NCBI GenBank assembly: GCA_037783545.1
Contig: JBBELK010000972.1
Coordinates: 186,001-250,000 of the forward strand
Length of the DNA: 64,000 nucleotides
Source of the DNA: Henricia sp. BOLD:AAB3569
Taxonomy: Eukaryota; Echinodermata; Asteroidea; Spinulosida; Echinasteridae
Direction: 5' to 3'
The translations under genes were made by a program, and so were the position numbers. A model generated the notes under the pieces. It was not told the origin of the DNA. It made no database searches and worked only from the letters and a program-made list of their open reading frames with translations. Of this stretch, positions 22,573 to 32,739 are shown piece by piece (position 1 is the first letter of the stretch; every line of letters begins with the position of its first letter).

Positions 22573-23797
22573 ACAGGTCAACTTGTACGCAAGCCAACTC
22601 GTACGCGTACCAACTCGTACGCAAGTTGGTCAACTCGTACACACACCAACTCCTACGCACACCAACTCGTACACGTACCAACTCGTACTCATCGCTATTT
22701 TAACAGGATAATACTACTTACTAGTTCATAGGTACGTACATTCACAAAGTACAAACAAAATCAAATTGTTTTCCCCTGCAGACTGCAATCATGAACCAAT
22801 TGAAGAAAATACTTCTTCCTGCCTTTTCTGACCAGCTCCACTCCTTTTACAAGTTTTAGAGTTGTTCATGGAATTCGCATTTAGTTTGTGGTTTAATATG
22901 CAAATAATAAAATTGCCGATTTATTTTATTTAATTTTTTAAGGAACGGAGATTTTATTTAATTTTAAACCAATTAATTAGGTGTGTTTACTGTAAAGAAA
23001 TTGCTTAAACCTTTTCAAATGTATTTCGGCAGTAAAGCCCAATTCTTGGGAAAAAGAAAAACTGCCCTCCAGGGCCACAATATCCAAAAAAGATTTCTGC
23101 AAAAAAACAATCGGTTCTTTCAAAACCAGGGCTGCCCAATGCCCCCAAACCACTCGGTTCTCAAAAACAATGACCCAGATTTCTGTAAATGCCCGGCAAC
23201 ATTTTTCTTGAAAAAGAGTTGTTAAAAACGGCAGTTTGTGAAAGTCGGACCCTCCGGATCTTTGTTAAAAATTGATATTTAACGAACAGAAAGTACCTAT
23301 TTTGACTTCTAAATACGCTTGTTACCACCATGTATTGCACAAATTTGTAATCATACACCACATCGACTATCCACAAAGTGAAATTTTCGAAGAAATATGC
23401 GTAGGAAGTGCAGGACACTAAGAAAAAAGAAATTGGTTTTTTTCCACGCCGGATCTTTAAAAATAAGGCTTGTACATGGCGGTAAAAGGTATGAAAGCGT
23501 ATTAAGAAGTCAAACTAGGCACTTTCTGTTCATTAAATAGCCATTTTTGAAAAAGATCCGGAAGATCTAGAAGGATCCGGAGGGTCCGTTTTTCACCCAC
23601 ACCCGTTAAAAACTGTTTACACATCTTGCTACAGTACAAACATGTTTGGGGCCACGATAAGGATTTCGATATTTGCACAACGGAGCTACATCATTGTACA
23701 TGTGCTTGCCGGTCTGGCGTATGAGTTGGTCGGCGTACGGGTTGGGCGACGCACGAGTTGGCCCACGTATGAGTTGGTTGCGTACGAGTTGACCTGT
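22573..23797. mobile_element. Element bounded by inverted minisatellite arms
   Basis: The left side (22573-22690) is a tandem array around CAACTCGTACGCA; the right side (about 23705-23797) is the same array in reverse complement (GCGTACGAGTTG). The outermost bases ACAGGTCAACTYGTACGCAA match at both ends. No target duplication is obvious. The inside contains another palindromic element (23221-23610). Confidence 0.65.
23221..23610. mobile_element. Palindromic MITE, about 390 bp
   Basis: About 100 bp at each side are inverted copies, including CGGACCCTCCGGATC, GAACAGAAAGTRCCTA and TTTGACTTCTWAATACGC. No coding capacity and no clear target duplication. Confidence 0.75.
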
Positions 23798-24117
23798 ATC
23801 CCTCAGAAATCAGAATAACATAAAACATTAGGCTAGAATTGCCACCTGGACAACTAGTCTGTCATTTTTAGACAAGTGATTCAGGCACATAGGCTGTTTA
23901 GGAAAAGCGAAATTAAAAGGTAAATTAACTGTTTGCTAATGCAGACCAAGGGCACTATGAGATATCATTGTGATCCATAGAAATACTGTATAGGTAAGGC
24001 AATCTAAACATGATGGTAGTAAAGTTCCCCTGAAATGGTTTTGTCTAAAGTGCTTTTGTTTTGAGGAATTAGTAACACAATTTGCCTTACACGAGCATTT
24101 TTGACTGAAATAAAACC

Positions 24118-27100
24118 ATGTGTAATTGTTCAAGAATGCGTTACAAGATTCCAACTGTTGTTAACGTCTTCGACCGACTGGAATCGTGGAAGTGTATTGG
24201 AAAGCGGAGTACGTTGAATTACCATAACTTGCATACAGTTCAGAGAGTGAGTAAATATGAACTTAATCGAAACATTAATTTTTCATTGTGGAACGCTCGA
24301 GCGTTGGAGAAAAAAGTGACGGCGGTCTGCGACTCAATTTTACACAATCGCACGGATGTTTTTGTAATCACAGAGAGTTGGATGACTGACACGAATCGTG
24401 ACTTTATCGAGGCAAGCCTTACGTCATCATTTGGTGGTTTCAATATTCAAAGTATCCTACGTAACCATCGCAGAGGAGGAGGTATTACTGTCTTGACAAA
24501 GTCTAATTTGAAGGTGAAAATGAAGAGATCCTCTGTGTATGGATCGTTTGAGTACATGGACATGAACTTCAACACAGGAAATGATTTAGTGCATCTTATT
24601 GCACTATATCGTCCTCCGTATTCAGAGCAGCATCGCTTTACATTTGCCGACTTCTTATCGGAATTTGCCACACTGTTAGAGGACATCATTTGCTCACCTG
24701 GTCATTTGATCATCACTGGTGATTTCAATGTCCATATGGACGACTTACAATGCAGAGATGCCTTGTTGTTTAATGACCTAATTACTTCACTCGGACTTGT
24801 GCAACATGTATGTGAACCTACGCATGAGAAGAACCATATTTTGGACTTGGTGATTACACGAGCGAGTGACATACGCCTATCAAACATTGTTCTAGATCAC
24901 AGTCTGCCATCTGATCATGCTGCCATTCACTTTTTGTTGGATGTGCATCGTCCACCAACAAGGAAAGTCATAAAACAACACCGCCGGATTAAAGCCATTG
25001 TCACGACGGATTTCAGAGAGTTACTCACATCATCTTTATCTGACATAGTGCATGTTCCTGATGTTGACCAACTTGTCAATTTCTACAACACGGCTCTGAA
25101 TAGTGCACTGGATGAGGTTGCCCCGCTTCAGACCAAGATCTTATTAGATAAGCCAAGGGCCAAGTGGTACACAAAAGAACTGATGGAAGAGAGGACTGCT
25201 TTACGACGTCTGGAGAGGCGATGGCTTGCTAATCGAGATGAGGAAGACAGGCGTATCTTTGTTTCTACTCGGTCGGTGTATAATCAACATTGTAGGGACA
25301 CTAGGGCATCGTATTATCGACACCAGATTGAACAGTCTGATCAGAAGACTTTGTTTTCTGTCATAGATGAAATTTCTGGGAAAAAGAAATCATCATCACA
25401 GATCCTGCCTGATCTTAGTCCTGATGTTATGCCACAGCATTTTATGGATTTCTTTGTTCGTAAGATCGATGGTATTAGGAGAGATTTAAATGCTCGTGGT
25501 GACTTAAACGATTGTGGTGATTCTAGTGGATCTGTCGTCATTGGAGATACATTGTTTAATTCATTTACTGTGGTTACATTGAAGGATGTTACCTCAGTGA
25601 TAGGCAGGTTGTCTTCGAAATCTTGTTCTCTCGATCCGATCCCAACCGAACTTGTGAAAGAGTCCTTAGACTTGATTGCACCAGTACTTTGTCAGATTGT
25701 AAACTGTTCGCTTGAATCGGGCGTTTTTCCGGCTGCGTGTAAATCTGCTCTAGTGCGCCCTTTAGTCAAAAAGCCCGGTTTGGAACGGAACGAGTTGAGG
25801 AATTACAGGCCAATTTCGAATATTCCATTTTTATCGAAGGTACTTGAGAAAGGAGTTTTATCACAATTGAATATGTTTTTGGCCACACATTCTTTGTTTT
25901 CTAAATGTCAATCAGCCTATCGGGAAGGGCATAGTACCGAAACCGCTCTCCTAAGAGTGCAGAATGACGTAGCACTTGCTCTTGACCAACACCGTGACGT
26001 CTTTTTAGTTTTGTTGGACCTATCAGCCGCGTTTGACACCATCGATCACGATATTCTGATTGCACGGCTTCGATCACGGTTTGGTATTAGTGGCACAGTT
26101 TTGGATTGGTTTACATCATACCTGAAAGGTCGAACGCAGCAGGTTTGTATCGGATCGTTGGTGTCTGACAAAGCTAAGGTAAAATTTGGAGTTCCTCAAG
26201 GTTCTGTTTTAGGGCCTATTCTTTTTTCTCTATACATGACACCTCTGGAGGACATAATTAATCTTTATGGTCTCAGTTGTGTCATGTATGCAGATGACAC
26301 TCAGCTTTATATTGCCTGCGAAACACCGACGGATACGTCAGTTATTGGCATAGTTGAGGCATGCATTGACAGGATTCGTCAATGGATGAGTTCAAACTGG
26401 CTTGCTCTTAATGAAAGCAAGACAGAGGTTCTTAGGTTCTCATCAAAATTTAAGACGACTGTGTCCGCTGGTGTTCCAGATGAGGTAGTTGTGCGGGTGG
26501 GTGACAGTCTTGTTCATCCCTCCTCTACAGCACGTGATCTTGGAGTAACATTTGACTCCACTGTCAGTATGAACGCTCATGTAACTAATGTTTGTCGATC
26601 GGCATCACATGCCCTTTGGAAAATTAGGAAAGTCCGCAATATTTTGGATAAGGCTGCTACAGAAAAATTAGTTCACGCTTTTATTAGCTCCCGCTTAGAC
26701 TATTGTAATAGTCTTTTGTTTGGCCTTCAGTCAACTGAAATTAGAAAGTTGCAACTCATTCAGAATTCCGCTGCTCGACTGGTTGCCAGGACTGGTATTC
26801 ACGAGAGCATTACCCCTATTCTTAGGGACCTTCACTGGCTGCCGGTCGAGCAGAGGATTCGTTTCAAAATTCTTGCCATTTCTTATAAAGTAATCAGAAA
26901 TATGAACGCGCCAATTTATCTTACTGAATTGTTAAACCTTCGTGTGCCAAAGAGAGTAACAAGGCAAAGCAGTGCAATTTGTCTTGAACCTCCATCAGTT
27001 AAGTCAACTAGAACAAAATATTATGCAAATCGTGCATTTTCAGTTGTGGCTCCAAGATTATGGAATGGGCTTCCTGTGAATATTCGAGATGCCTCCACTT

Positions 27101-27159
27101 ATGAGTCATTTAAGTCATTGCTTAAAACTTATCTTTTCAGGGATTATTTTTTTTGTTAG
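24118..27159 (+). CDS. Non-LTR retrotransposon protein: endonuclease plus reverse transcriptase (L2/CR1 group)
   Basis: One uninterrupted frame of 1,013 codons. Residues about 52-275 form an apurinic-type endonuclease: N59, TES at 85-87, LYRPP near 163, GDFN at 201-204 and SDH at 265-267 are all present. The reverse transcriptase follows, with NYRPISNIPFLSKVLEK, SAYREGHSTETAL, LLDLSAAFDTIDHDIL, PQGSVLGPILFSLY and the catalytic YADD at 724-727. The C-terminus has SRLDYCNSLLFGLQ, LHWLPVEQRI and the closing APRLWNGLPVNIRD, typical of the L2/CR1 branch. The protein copies its RNA into DNA at a nicked target. The first Met is used because no better start is visible; the N-terminal 50 residues are not conserved in what I recall of the family and the true start may be later. 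The complete frame suggests recent activity. Confidence 0.92.
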   Translation: MCNCSRMRYKIPTVVNVFDRLESWKCIGKRSTLNYHNLHTVQRVSKYELNRNINFSLWNARALEKKVTAVCDSILHNRTDVFVITESWMTDTNRDFIEASLTSSFGGFNIQSILRNHRRGGGITVLTKSNLKVKMKRSSVYGSFEYMDMNFNTGNDLVHLIALYRPPYSEQHRFTFADFLSEFATLLEDIICSPGHLIITGDFNVHMDDLQCRDALLFNDLITSLGLVQHVCEPTHEKNHILDLVITRASDIRLSNIVLDHSLPSDHAAIHFLLDVHRPPTRKVIKQHRRIKAIVTTDFRELLTSSLSDIVHVPDVDQLVNFYNTALNSALDEVAPLQTKILLDKPRAKWYTKELMEERTALRRLERRWLANRDEEDRRIFVSTRSVYNQHCRDTRASYYRHQIEQSDQKTLFSVIDEISGKKKSSSQILPDLSPDVMPQHFMDFFVRKIDGIRRDLNARGDLNDCGDSSGSVVIGDTLFNSFTVVTLKDVTSVIGRLSSKSCSLDPIPTELVKESLDLIAPVLCQIVNCSLESGVFPAACKSALVRPLVKKPGLERNELRNYRPISNIPFLSKVLEKGVLSQLNMFLATHSLFSKCQSAYREGHSTETALLRVQNDVALALDQHRDVFLVLLDLSAAFDTIDHDILIARLRSRFGISGTVLDWFTSYLKGRTQQVCIGSLVSDKAKVKFGVPQGSVLGPILFSLYMTPLEDIINLYGLSCVMYADDTQLYIACETPTDTSVIGIVEACIDRIRQWMSSNWLALNESKTEVLRFSSKFKTTVSAGVPDEVVVRVGDSLVHPSSTARDLGVTFDSTVSMNAHVTNVCRSASHALWKIRKVRNILDKAATEKLVHAFISSRLDYCNSLLFGLQSTEIRKLQLIQNSAARLVARTGIHESITPILRDLHWLPVEQRIRFKILAISYKVIRNMNAPIYLTELLNLRVPKRVTRQSSAICLEPPSVKSTRTKYYANRAFSVVAPRLWNGLPVNIRDASTYESFKSLLKTYLFRDYFFC

Positions 27160-27265
27160 TGAGTTTCGTTGTGTTATTGTATTTATAATGACTTTTTTTG
27201 TAAAGTGTGCAGAGATATTTATGTTGTGCACTTTAAACAATAAATGATTAGATTAGATTATATTA
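27160..27265 (+). repeat. 3' end of the LINE with GATTA tail
   Basis: After the stop there is a short 3' region with AATAAA at 27238-27244 and a tail of GATTA repeats (ATGATTAGATTAGATTATA). L2 and CR1 elements end in short tandem repeats instead of a long poly(A), consistent with the protein. Confidence 0.75.
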
Positions 27266-27291
27266 CAAAATTAATATGTTGGTATGTAATA

Positions 27292-27548
27292 TGGGTCATT
27301 CTATAAATTTGGGGTCCAACGTGTGACTTTTTCTGTCCCCGTTACACCTGACATACTGCTATTTGCCATACAAGTATCATTAAAAATGCCTTCAAAACAT
27401 GTTTTTGTGAATTATACTTTAAGTAATCGCTCTTTGAAATAGAGAGCATTTAAAGAATATGTCCTGAATTTACAAACTACAACATTTTACAAGATGTCAG
27501 ATGTAACGGGGACAGAAAAATTGGACCCCAAATTCATAGAATGACCCA
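27292..27548. mobile_element. 257-bp MITE with TA duplication
   Basis: The ends are TGGGTCATTCTATAAATTTG and the complement of TGGGTCATTCTATGAATTTG; the match continues through GGGTCCAA, about 30 bp. TA lies at 290-291 and 549-550 of this kilobase. Inner parts (TCTGTCCCCGTTAC) are also inverted. It sits immediately 3' of the LINE. Confidence 0.85.
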
Positions 27549-27655
27549 TATGTTAAAAGAATATAATTTTTAGGTGACGATGGAGGTTTCAATGATGTTT
27601 AGGATGGTGTATATGGTGTATGGTCCGCAACATAAAAATATGTTCTCTTTATCAG

Positions 27656-29912
27656 AAAAAAACTGATGGCCTGGAGTTTATCGCAGGGGATGAGGAGATT
27701 CATGGGAGAGTGCAAGAAGACTTCAAGGAAGCAGAAGAAGAGGACGTGCCATCCTTCACACGGAGCGGGCTTCATAAAGTTGCACCTTCAGTCAAGGAAG
27801 CTGAATCAACACAGCTTTACATCATAACTGAGCAGACAAGGCTGAGAGATTTGGCACTGGAGGCAAGGTTCCACTGTCAGTCTTGCCAACAGCCAAATGA
27901 CATCAACATAGCCAAGTCAGGAACGTCTGCACACATAACATGGGTTGGTAATTGCTCCATTTGACTTGTTTTGTACTTTGTATTAAAACGGTTTCTGCTT
28001 TTATTACATATGGCTGATACTCAGTGGGTCTTTCACACTGTCAATTCGGGTCCATTTACAAAAAAGCAATATTTTGTATATTCTCAAGAAAATAGCAATT
28101 CAACTTTTTCTCTGCAAACGGTGTTTAAATAATATCGGCTTCCTAAAGAGACTTCAACCTCGGGTATTTGTTTTCAAATCAGATCTGATGTGTGTGTGCA
28201 GTAAATGAACACACCAATGTCGACCGATCTGTCACTAAAATGCCCTCTCGTACAGAAATGCTTGGTGGTGCTCTTAAACGCCCGAATTGTGTATTTTTAG
28301 TGTACATTTCTGTTAGTTAAAAAGCTCATCAAATGACCCAAAGTTTTACATGATTGAACATAACATGTGGGTGAGAAAAGCCAATCTGTTCATAAGTCAT
28401 TTCAATGCATTATCACTTTCTGTGGCTGGGCCTTGTCTTTAGAACAAATAGCCATGACACATCACCCTCGATACTTAATTTTAAACATGCACTTAAAAAC
28501 TTATCTCATGTCTAAAACATGTTCCTGAATGTCAACTGCCATGCATCAGTACCTTGATCACTTTCTAGTGGATATCATACGTGAGCTATGTAAACTAAAT
28601 ATCATTGCATCAGGATGCTTTCTGCAAATTGCTTTAATCAAAGCATTTTCTTTTTCAGAAATGTTCCGAGGGACACACAACATCTTTTTGCTGCCAAGAG
28701 ACCATTCAAAGAAGTCATGTAGCAGATCTAAAGCTGGGAGCAGCACTAGTGCTGTCTGGCAACAATTACAGGAAGGTGGCCCTCATGTTTACGTTCATGG
28801 ACTTGAACATGTTCCATCCAAACACTTTCCAAAGCTACCAATTGAAATTTGTCTTTCCCGTGATTGATGACATGGCATCCGGCGTCTTTCAGCAATCAAG
28901 GGACAAATGCCTGGGCAAGAAAGTTGTGGTTCTTGGTAAGTTATGTTGTAAGTGCCATATTAACTATTCATAATCAATGCATTCAATGTACACTAAAACT
29001 ATAGTGGCTACCCAAGGGACGAACAAAATCTGGCCAGAATAAACAGGTGGTCCTACACAGAGGTTAAGAGGGCACATGCATGGAGAAACAATAATTTTAT
29101 AACATACAGCTATGCTGTAGAAGTAATACATTATGAAGTTGATATCTTTCAAGTTTTTATCAACTTTTTAGGCTTCTCATAAAATTTCCCACAGAACCTG
29201 GGTTAATTTTTAAACAAATTTCTATGCAAGTTGCCCATTACAAGGCCCGATGGCCACTCGAGGTAAGGGCTACCGAAGACAATTACGGAGAAACCAGCTC
29301 TTCACACCGAAACAAGATCAGAGTCTCTTTACCATACAAGTGGGGCTGGGAGGGGTAACTAGTCCGAAGCCAGACAACCAAGTTGCCTCTGCCCCTATTA
29401 TGAGCAAGCATGGTAAAGTGCGTTGCTCAAGGGCTCAAGTGCCACAACCTGTCACGGCCAGGATTCGAACCCATATTCTAGTAGTGGCACATGAGGCAAT
29501 TTACTGTATGTGGCCAGATTATCCAGGTTCAACTGCTATAGAATTGTATACAAAGAAAATCTATTGCCCTGGCCCATTGACCATGTTAGAGAGGGTCCTA
29601 ATATCAAGGTTCCACCTTCAGATGTTTGTGTACACTTTGGAAAGGTGGCCTTTAATAACAGGTTTCACTCTTGCCAATTATTTACATTATTGATTGTTGT
29701 CTTTTTTTATCCACATCTGTGCAGGTGATGGGCGAAATGATAGCCCAGGGCATTCTGCTCAGTACTTGACATATACATTCATGGACAATGCCACAAAGGA
29801 GATACTTCACATGGAGTTCATGGACAAGACGGAGACTAAGCTTGTCAGCACCAACATGGAGCCAAAAGCACTGCAAAAAGGGTTGGAATTTCTCCAAAAC
29901 ATGCGCCTCTCG
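27656..29912 (+). pseudogene. Broken spliced DDE-type transposase gene, possibly Kolobok
   Basis: Three exon-like pieces with splice signals are visible: 27656-27947, 28669-28935 and 29725 to about 29912. The second reads CSEGHTTSFCCQ...VLSGNNYRKVALMF...FQSYQLKFVFPVIDDM and joins in frame (G split over the junction) to the third, which reads GDGRNDSPGHSAQYLTYTFM and MDNATKEILHMEFMDKTE. I recognise this D-G-R-x-D-S-P-G block from transposon-derived proteins of fish and invertebrates, which I associate with Kolobok; that family name is from memory and uncertain. Exon three runs into a fragment of a G-rich MITE at about 29912 and the remaining catalytic part is not seen, so the gene is truncated. 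Exon one encodes a CQSCQ motif. The two introns seen are about 0.7-0.8 kb. Confidence 0.6.
29395..29505 (-). repeat. SINE-like fragment with B box
   Basis: On the minus strand GGGTTCGAATCCTGGC resembles the polymerase III B box, followed by GTGGCACTTGAGC and CTTGAGCAACGCACTTTACC, a pattern common in invertebrate SINEs. It lies in the second intron of the broken transposase. The A box is not clear. Confidence 0.4.
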
Positions 29913-30030
29913 TATACAAATGCACAGAAAAAGGGTCAAATGCCCCAGCCTGGGGCATGAAAAAAGTGACTAAGCCCCCACTTAGGGGGTGGGGCAGCAC
30001 GGGGGTTGGGGGGGGGGGGGGGGGGACAAT
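29913..30030 (+). mobile_element. Fragment of the 10531-10830 MITE family
   Basis: Shares AAATGCACAGAAAA, AAATGCCCCA, TGGGGCATGAAAA, TAGGGGGTGGGGCAGC and a terminal G-run with the copy at 10690-10810. The left end of the family is missing. It interrupts the transposase exon. Confidence 0.8.
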
Positions 30031-30454
30031 GGATCAGAATGAATAGGGTTTTGGTTTTTTCGAACTTTTTGTTTATAAATTATATAGCCTACTATTCATA
30101 GAAAATGTCATCACATTTTTGTCAAGCTTTCATCAACAGGTGCAAGCAATAAGTTGCCGAAAAAAATGTCTGTTACAAAAGAATTCTTTTGCCGCCCTAT
30201 CTACGTTTTCAAAGCTGAAGTGACTGAAAAAAAATATGTACATCTCACTGCAAACAGCATTTCCAATTTTATGCAATCGATTTGTCAACCATATCATCTG
30301 CAAGTAGAGAATATGACAATTTCTTTAGAAAAATATAGGAATTTCTGTGGTCTGTATCTCCTTTTGTCAGCGGTGCACAGAGTGTTTTGTACTGTAGGCC
30401 TACTACCCACGTACTAGCCTCCTACATACAGTACATGTACTGTATATTATGTGC
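30031..30454. other. Non-coding DNA, nothing recognised
   Basis: AT-rich with no gene or repeat pair recognised. Confidence 0.35.
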
Positions 30455-31060
30455 AACTAAAAAATGGAAAAATTGGGTGGTTGTATCACAATTTTGCGTG
30501 TTTATTAAAGAAATGAGCGCATGTGTAAATGAGCATATTGATGTGAAATTCTCATTGCTTATGTTGTTTCAGATTAATAACCACGCAAGATGGTGATATT
30601 ACCACCCAGTTTTTCCGAGCCGCATACGTTTCCCATACGCGTATCATCACAAGGGACCATGATACGCGTACGGGAAACGTAGGTGGCTTGAAAAATACGG
30701 GGTGGTTGCCTCACAATTTACGTGTTTATGAAAGAAATGAGCGCATGTGTGCATGAGCAAATTGATGTGAAATTCTCATTATCTATGTTTCAGACATGGA
30801 GGAAGTTGTTTTAGATGAAAAATGTGATACAACCACCTGATTTTTTGTCCGAGTCGCACACGTTTCCCGTACGCATCATATTAGAGACTATATTGGGGAC
30901 CATTATAAATAGGTATGGGAAACGTATGCGGTTCGAAAAATCGGGTGGTTGTATCACAATTTTGCGTGTTTATTTAAGAAATGAGCAAATGTGTACATGT
31001 ACAGAGGCCTATTGATGTGAATTTCTCAGATTAATAACCACGCAATATTTCAGGACAATA
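30455..31060 (+). repeat. Three tandem units of about 235 bp, each with a palindrome
   Basis: The sequence GGGTGGTTGTATCACAATTT and GAAATGAGCGCATGTG recur at about 30475, 30705 and 30945. Between copies lie inverted pairs such as ACGTTTCCCATACGCG and CGCGTACGGGAAACGT. The units look like a local amplification of a palindromic element. Confidence 0.85.
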
Positions 31061-31155
31061 ACTAACGGCCCGGTTTTTGACTGTTTTCTCAAAAGTCACT
31101 GTCGGAGAGATTACACTATTTGAAACGGTTGACCAATCATGTATACTGCCTTTAA
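31061..31155 (+). repeat. TTAA-type terminal motif, right-facing copy 1
   Basis: Ends ACCAATCATGTATACTGCC followed by TTTAA (TTAA at 31152-31155). Upstream part (TTTTTGACTGTTTTCTC) is shared with 31940-32089. It is the inverted counterpart of 20430-20455. Confidence 0.65.
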
Positions 31156-31929
31156 TTCAAATAAACACAATTTAAGAAAAATAAAGAATGTCTTTGGTCT
31201 GTGTCTCCTTTTGTCAGCGGTACAGTAGTGTTATGTGAAATTAATTAACCACTTTTGTGAAAATGTCACAAAAATTGCCAATATTCTACAAAACCCGGCC
31301 GAGAGTTTGAATTTCACAAAAAGATGCGTTTTTCAACTCGTCACCTTGTTTTCACAAAAGTTGTAAACAATTCACAAAACTTTTCAGTTGATCAGCTGAT
31401 TTCCTCTTGTTTCCTCATATCCCATTGAAAATTTGGAAAAACTACCATACACCACCTCCAGTTGAGACTTCATGCACTAAATCTATGGAACATGGCATAA
31501 AGATTCAAAGGAAAACTTTACATTTTCACCCCTAAATTCATGTTTCTTCACCATATTTACTCTTTCTCAGTGGGGTGTTGTGTCATCTTATTCTTATGAA
31601 GGATTAGTGGCGAGGGTGTATGGTATTTATACGGGAAAAAAAAAAAAACTGTCCTGCATTTTCCTCTTTTTTTTGTAATGGAGCTATAACGTATATATAC
31701 GGTTACCCATATACATACATCGCCTAAGAAACACGTACATTATGTACAACGGTTTACTGTGCATATTGACCTCGACTAGCCAGCGCGCGCGTACAGCTCA
31801 CGGTGTCATATTACAACTACATGTAGTTGATTTGGTTACATATCAAACGGCTGTTGTATTAGTAAACTACGTAAACATGAAACAGTGCCTGCTTTATCCA
31901 TGCAGCGATTTCACACAATTTCGGAAGAA
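31156..31929. other. Non-coding DNA, nothing recognised
   Basis: No gene seen. There is an A-run near 31640 and several ATATAC repeats near 31690-31720. Confidence 0.35.
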
Positions 31930-32089
31930 AAACGACACGTTTTTTTACTGTTTTCTCGAAAGTTGGACGAGGTATGGAGCTAGATTTTACTGAGGTTGGT
32001 TTTAGTCATGCATATCTTCATTCACACAGGGAGATGACACTATATGACACTATTTGTAACGGCTAACCAATGATGTATACTGCCTTTAA
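31930..32089 (+). repeat. TTAA-type terminal motif, right-facing copy 2
   Basis: A relative of 31061-31155 in the same orientation, ending AACCAATGATGTATACTGCC then TTTAA (TTAA at 32086-32089). Confidence 0.65.
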
Positions 32090-32230
32090 CGTACGCATAG
32101 TTTGGTGAAATCGACCCATGGTCTGATTTAGACCCTTACAGAGTCCAAGCATGTTGTCTGGTCTCGGGTGTCTGATCACCTTACATCCCGAGGTGGTTCC
32201 TTTTCTGGTTGTCTGAACTCTTTATGACCA

Positions 32231-32375
32231 GGGGCCAATTTCATGGCGCTGCCAAGCACAACAATTTGCTTAGCACAGGATTTTGCCAAAATCGTAAGTG
32301 ATGTGTATTGAAAGGTATTCTCCTACTCTTGCGAAGAACACAAGTTAGTGAGCTTGCTTTTTGTCCAATCCTGGT
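32231..32375 (+). repeat. Dispersed repeat starting GGGGCCAATTTCAT, plus copy
   Basis: Begins GGGGCCAATTTCATGG and includes TTTGCTTAGCACAGGATTTT and GTGATGTGTATTGAA. Related to the minus-strand copy at 16880-17086. It interrupts a degenerate stretch of the 51-bp repeat found in the exon at 32492-32707. Confidence 0.65.
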
Positions 32376-32491
32376 TGTCTGATCTCTACAGCTCCTTACG
32401 GCCAGCGCTTGTTCATTACCTATTGTTTGTTTTTGGTTGACTGATCTCACTACAACCACAGTGTAATGCCGTTAATGATTCCTTTCATCAC

Positions 32492-32707
32492 CTGTTTGTT
32501 CCTGGTTGTCTGGTCTCCTTATGGTCGAAGCTTGTTCCTCGCTCGTCTCATCCTGGTTGTCTGGTCTCCTTACACCCAAAGTTTGTCCCTCGCTTGTCTC
32601 ATCCTGGCTGTCTGGTCTCCTTATGGCCAAAGCTTGTCCCTCGCTTGTCTCATCCTGGTTGTCTTTCAATAAAAAAGGTTTTTCCTCGCACATCTCATCC
32701 TGACTTT
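32492..32707 (-). CDS. Candidate exon with 17-residue acidic repeats
   Basis: On the minus strand an acceptor (TTTACTGTATCAG) is followed by 216 nt without a stop and a donor (ACAG|GTGATG). The exon starts and ends in phase 1. It encodes about three and a half copies of a 17-residue unit of the form RRPDNQDETSEGQALAI, equal to a 51-bp tandem repeat in the DNA. The segment is rich in Q, D, E, S and T and probably unstructured; a linker role is likely. More degenerate units continue to about 32115. Because minisatellites can give open frames by chance, the exon call rests on the splice sites, the lack of stops and the phase match with the death-domain exons. Transcription is not shown. Confidence 0.45.
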
Positions 32708-32739
32708 CTGATACAGTAAAATACAGCCAGAGGTTCGTT

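Noticed and set aside
32241-32459. Minus-strand open frame next to the repeat exon
   Set aside because: It reads from degenerate repeat units into the dispersed GGGGCC repeat, so most of it is not host coding sequence.
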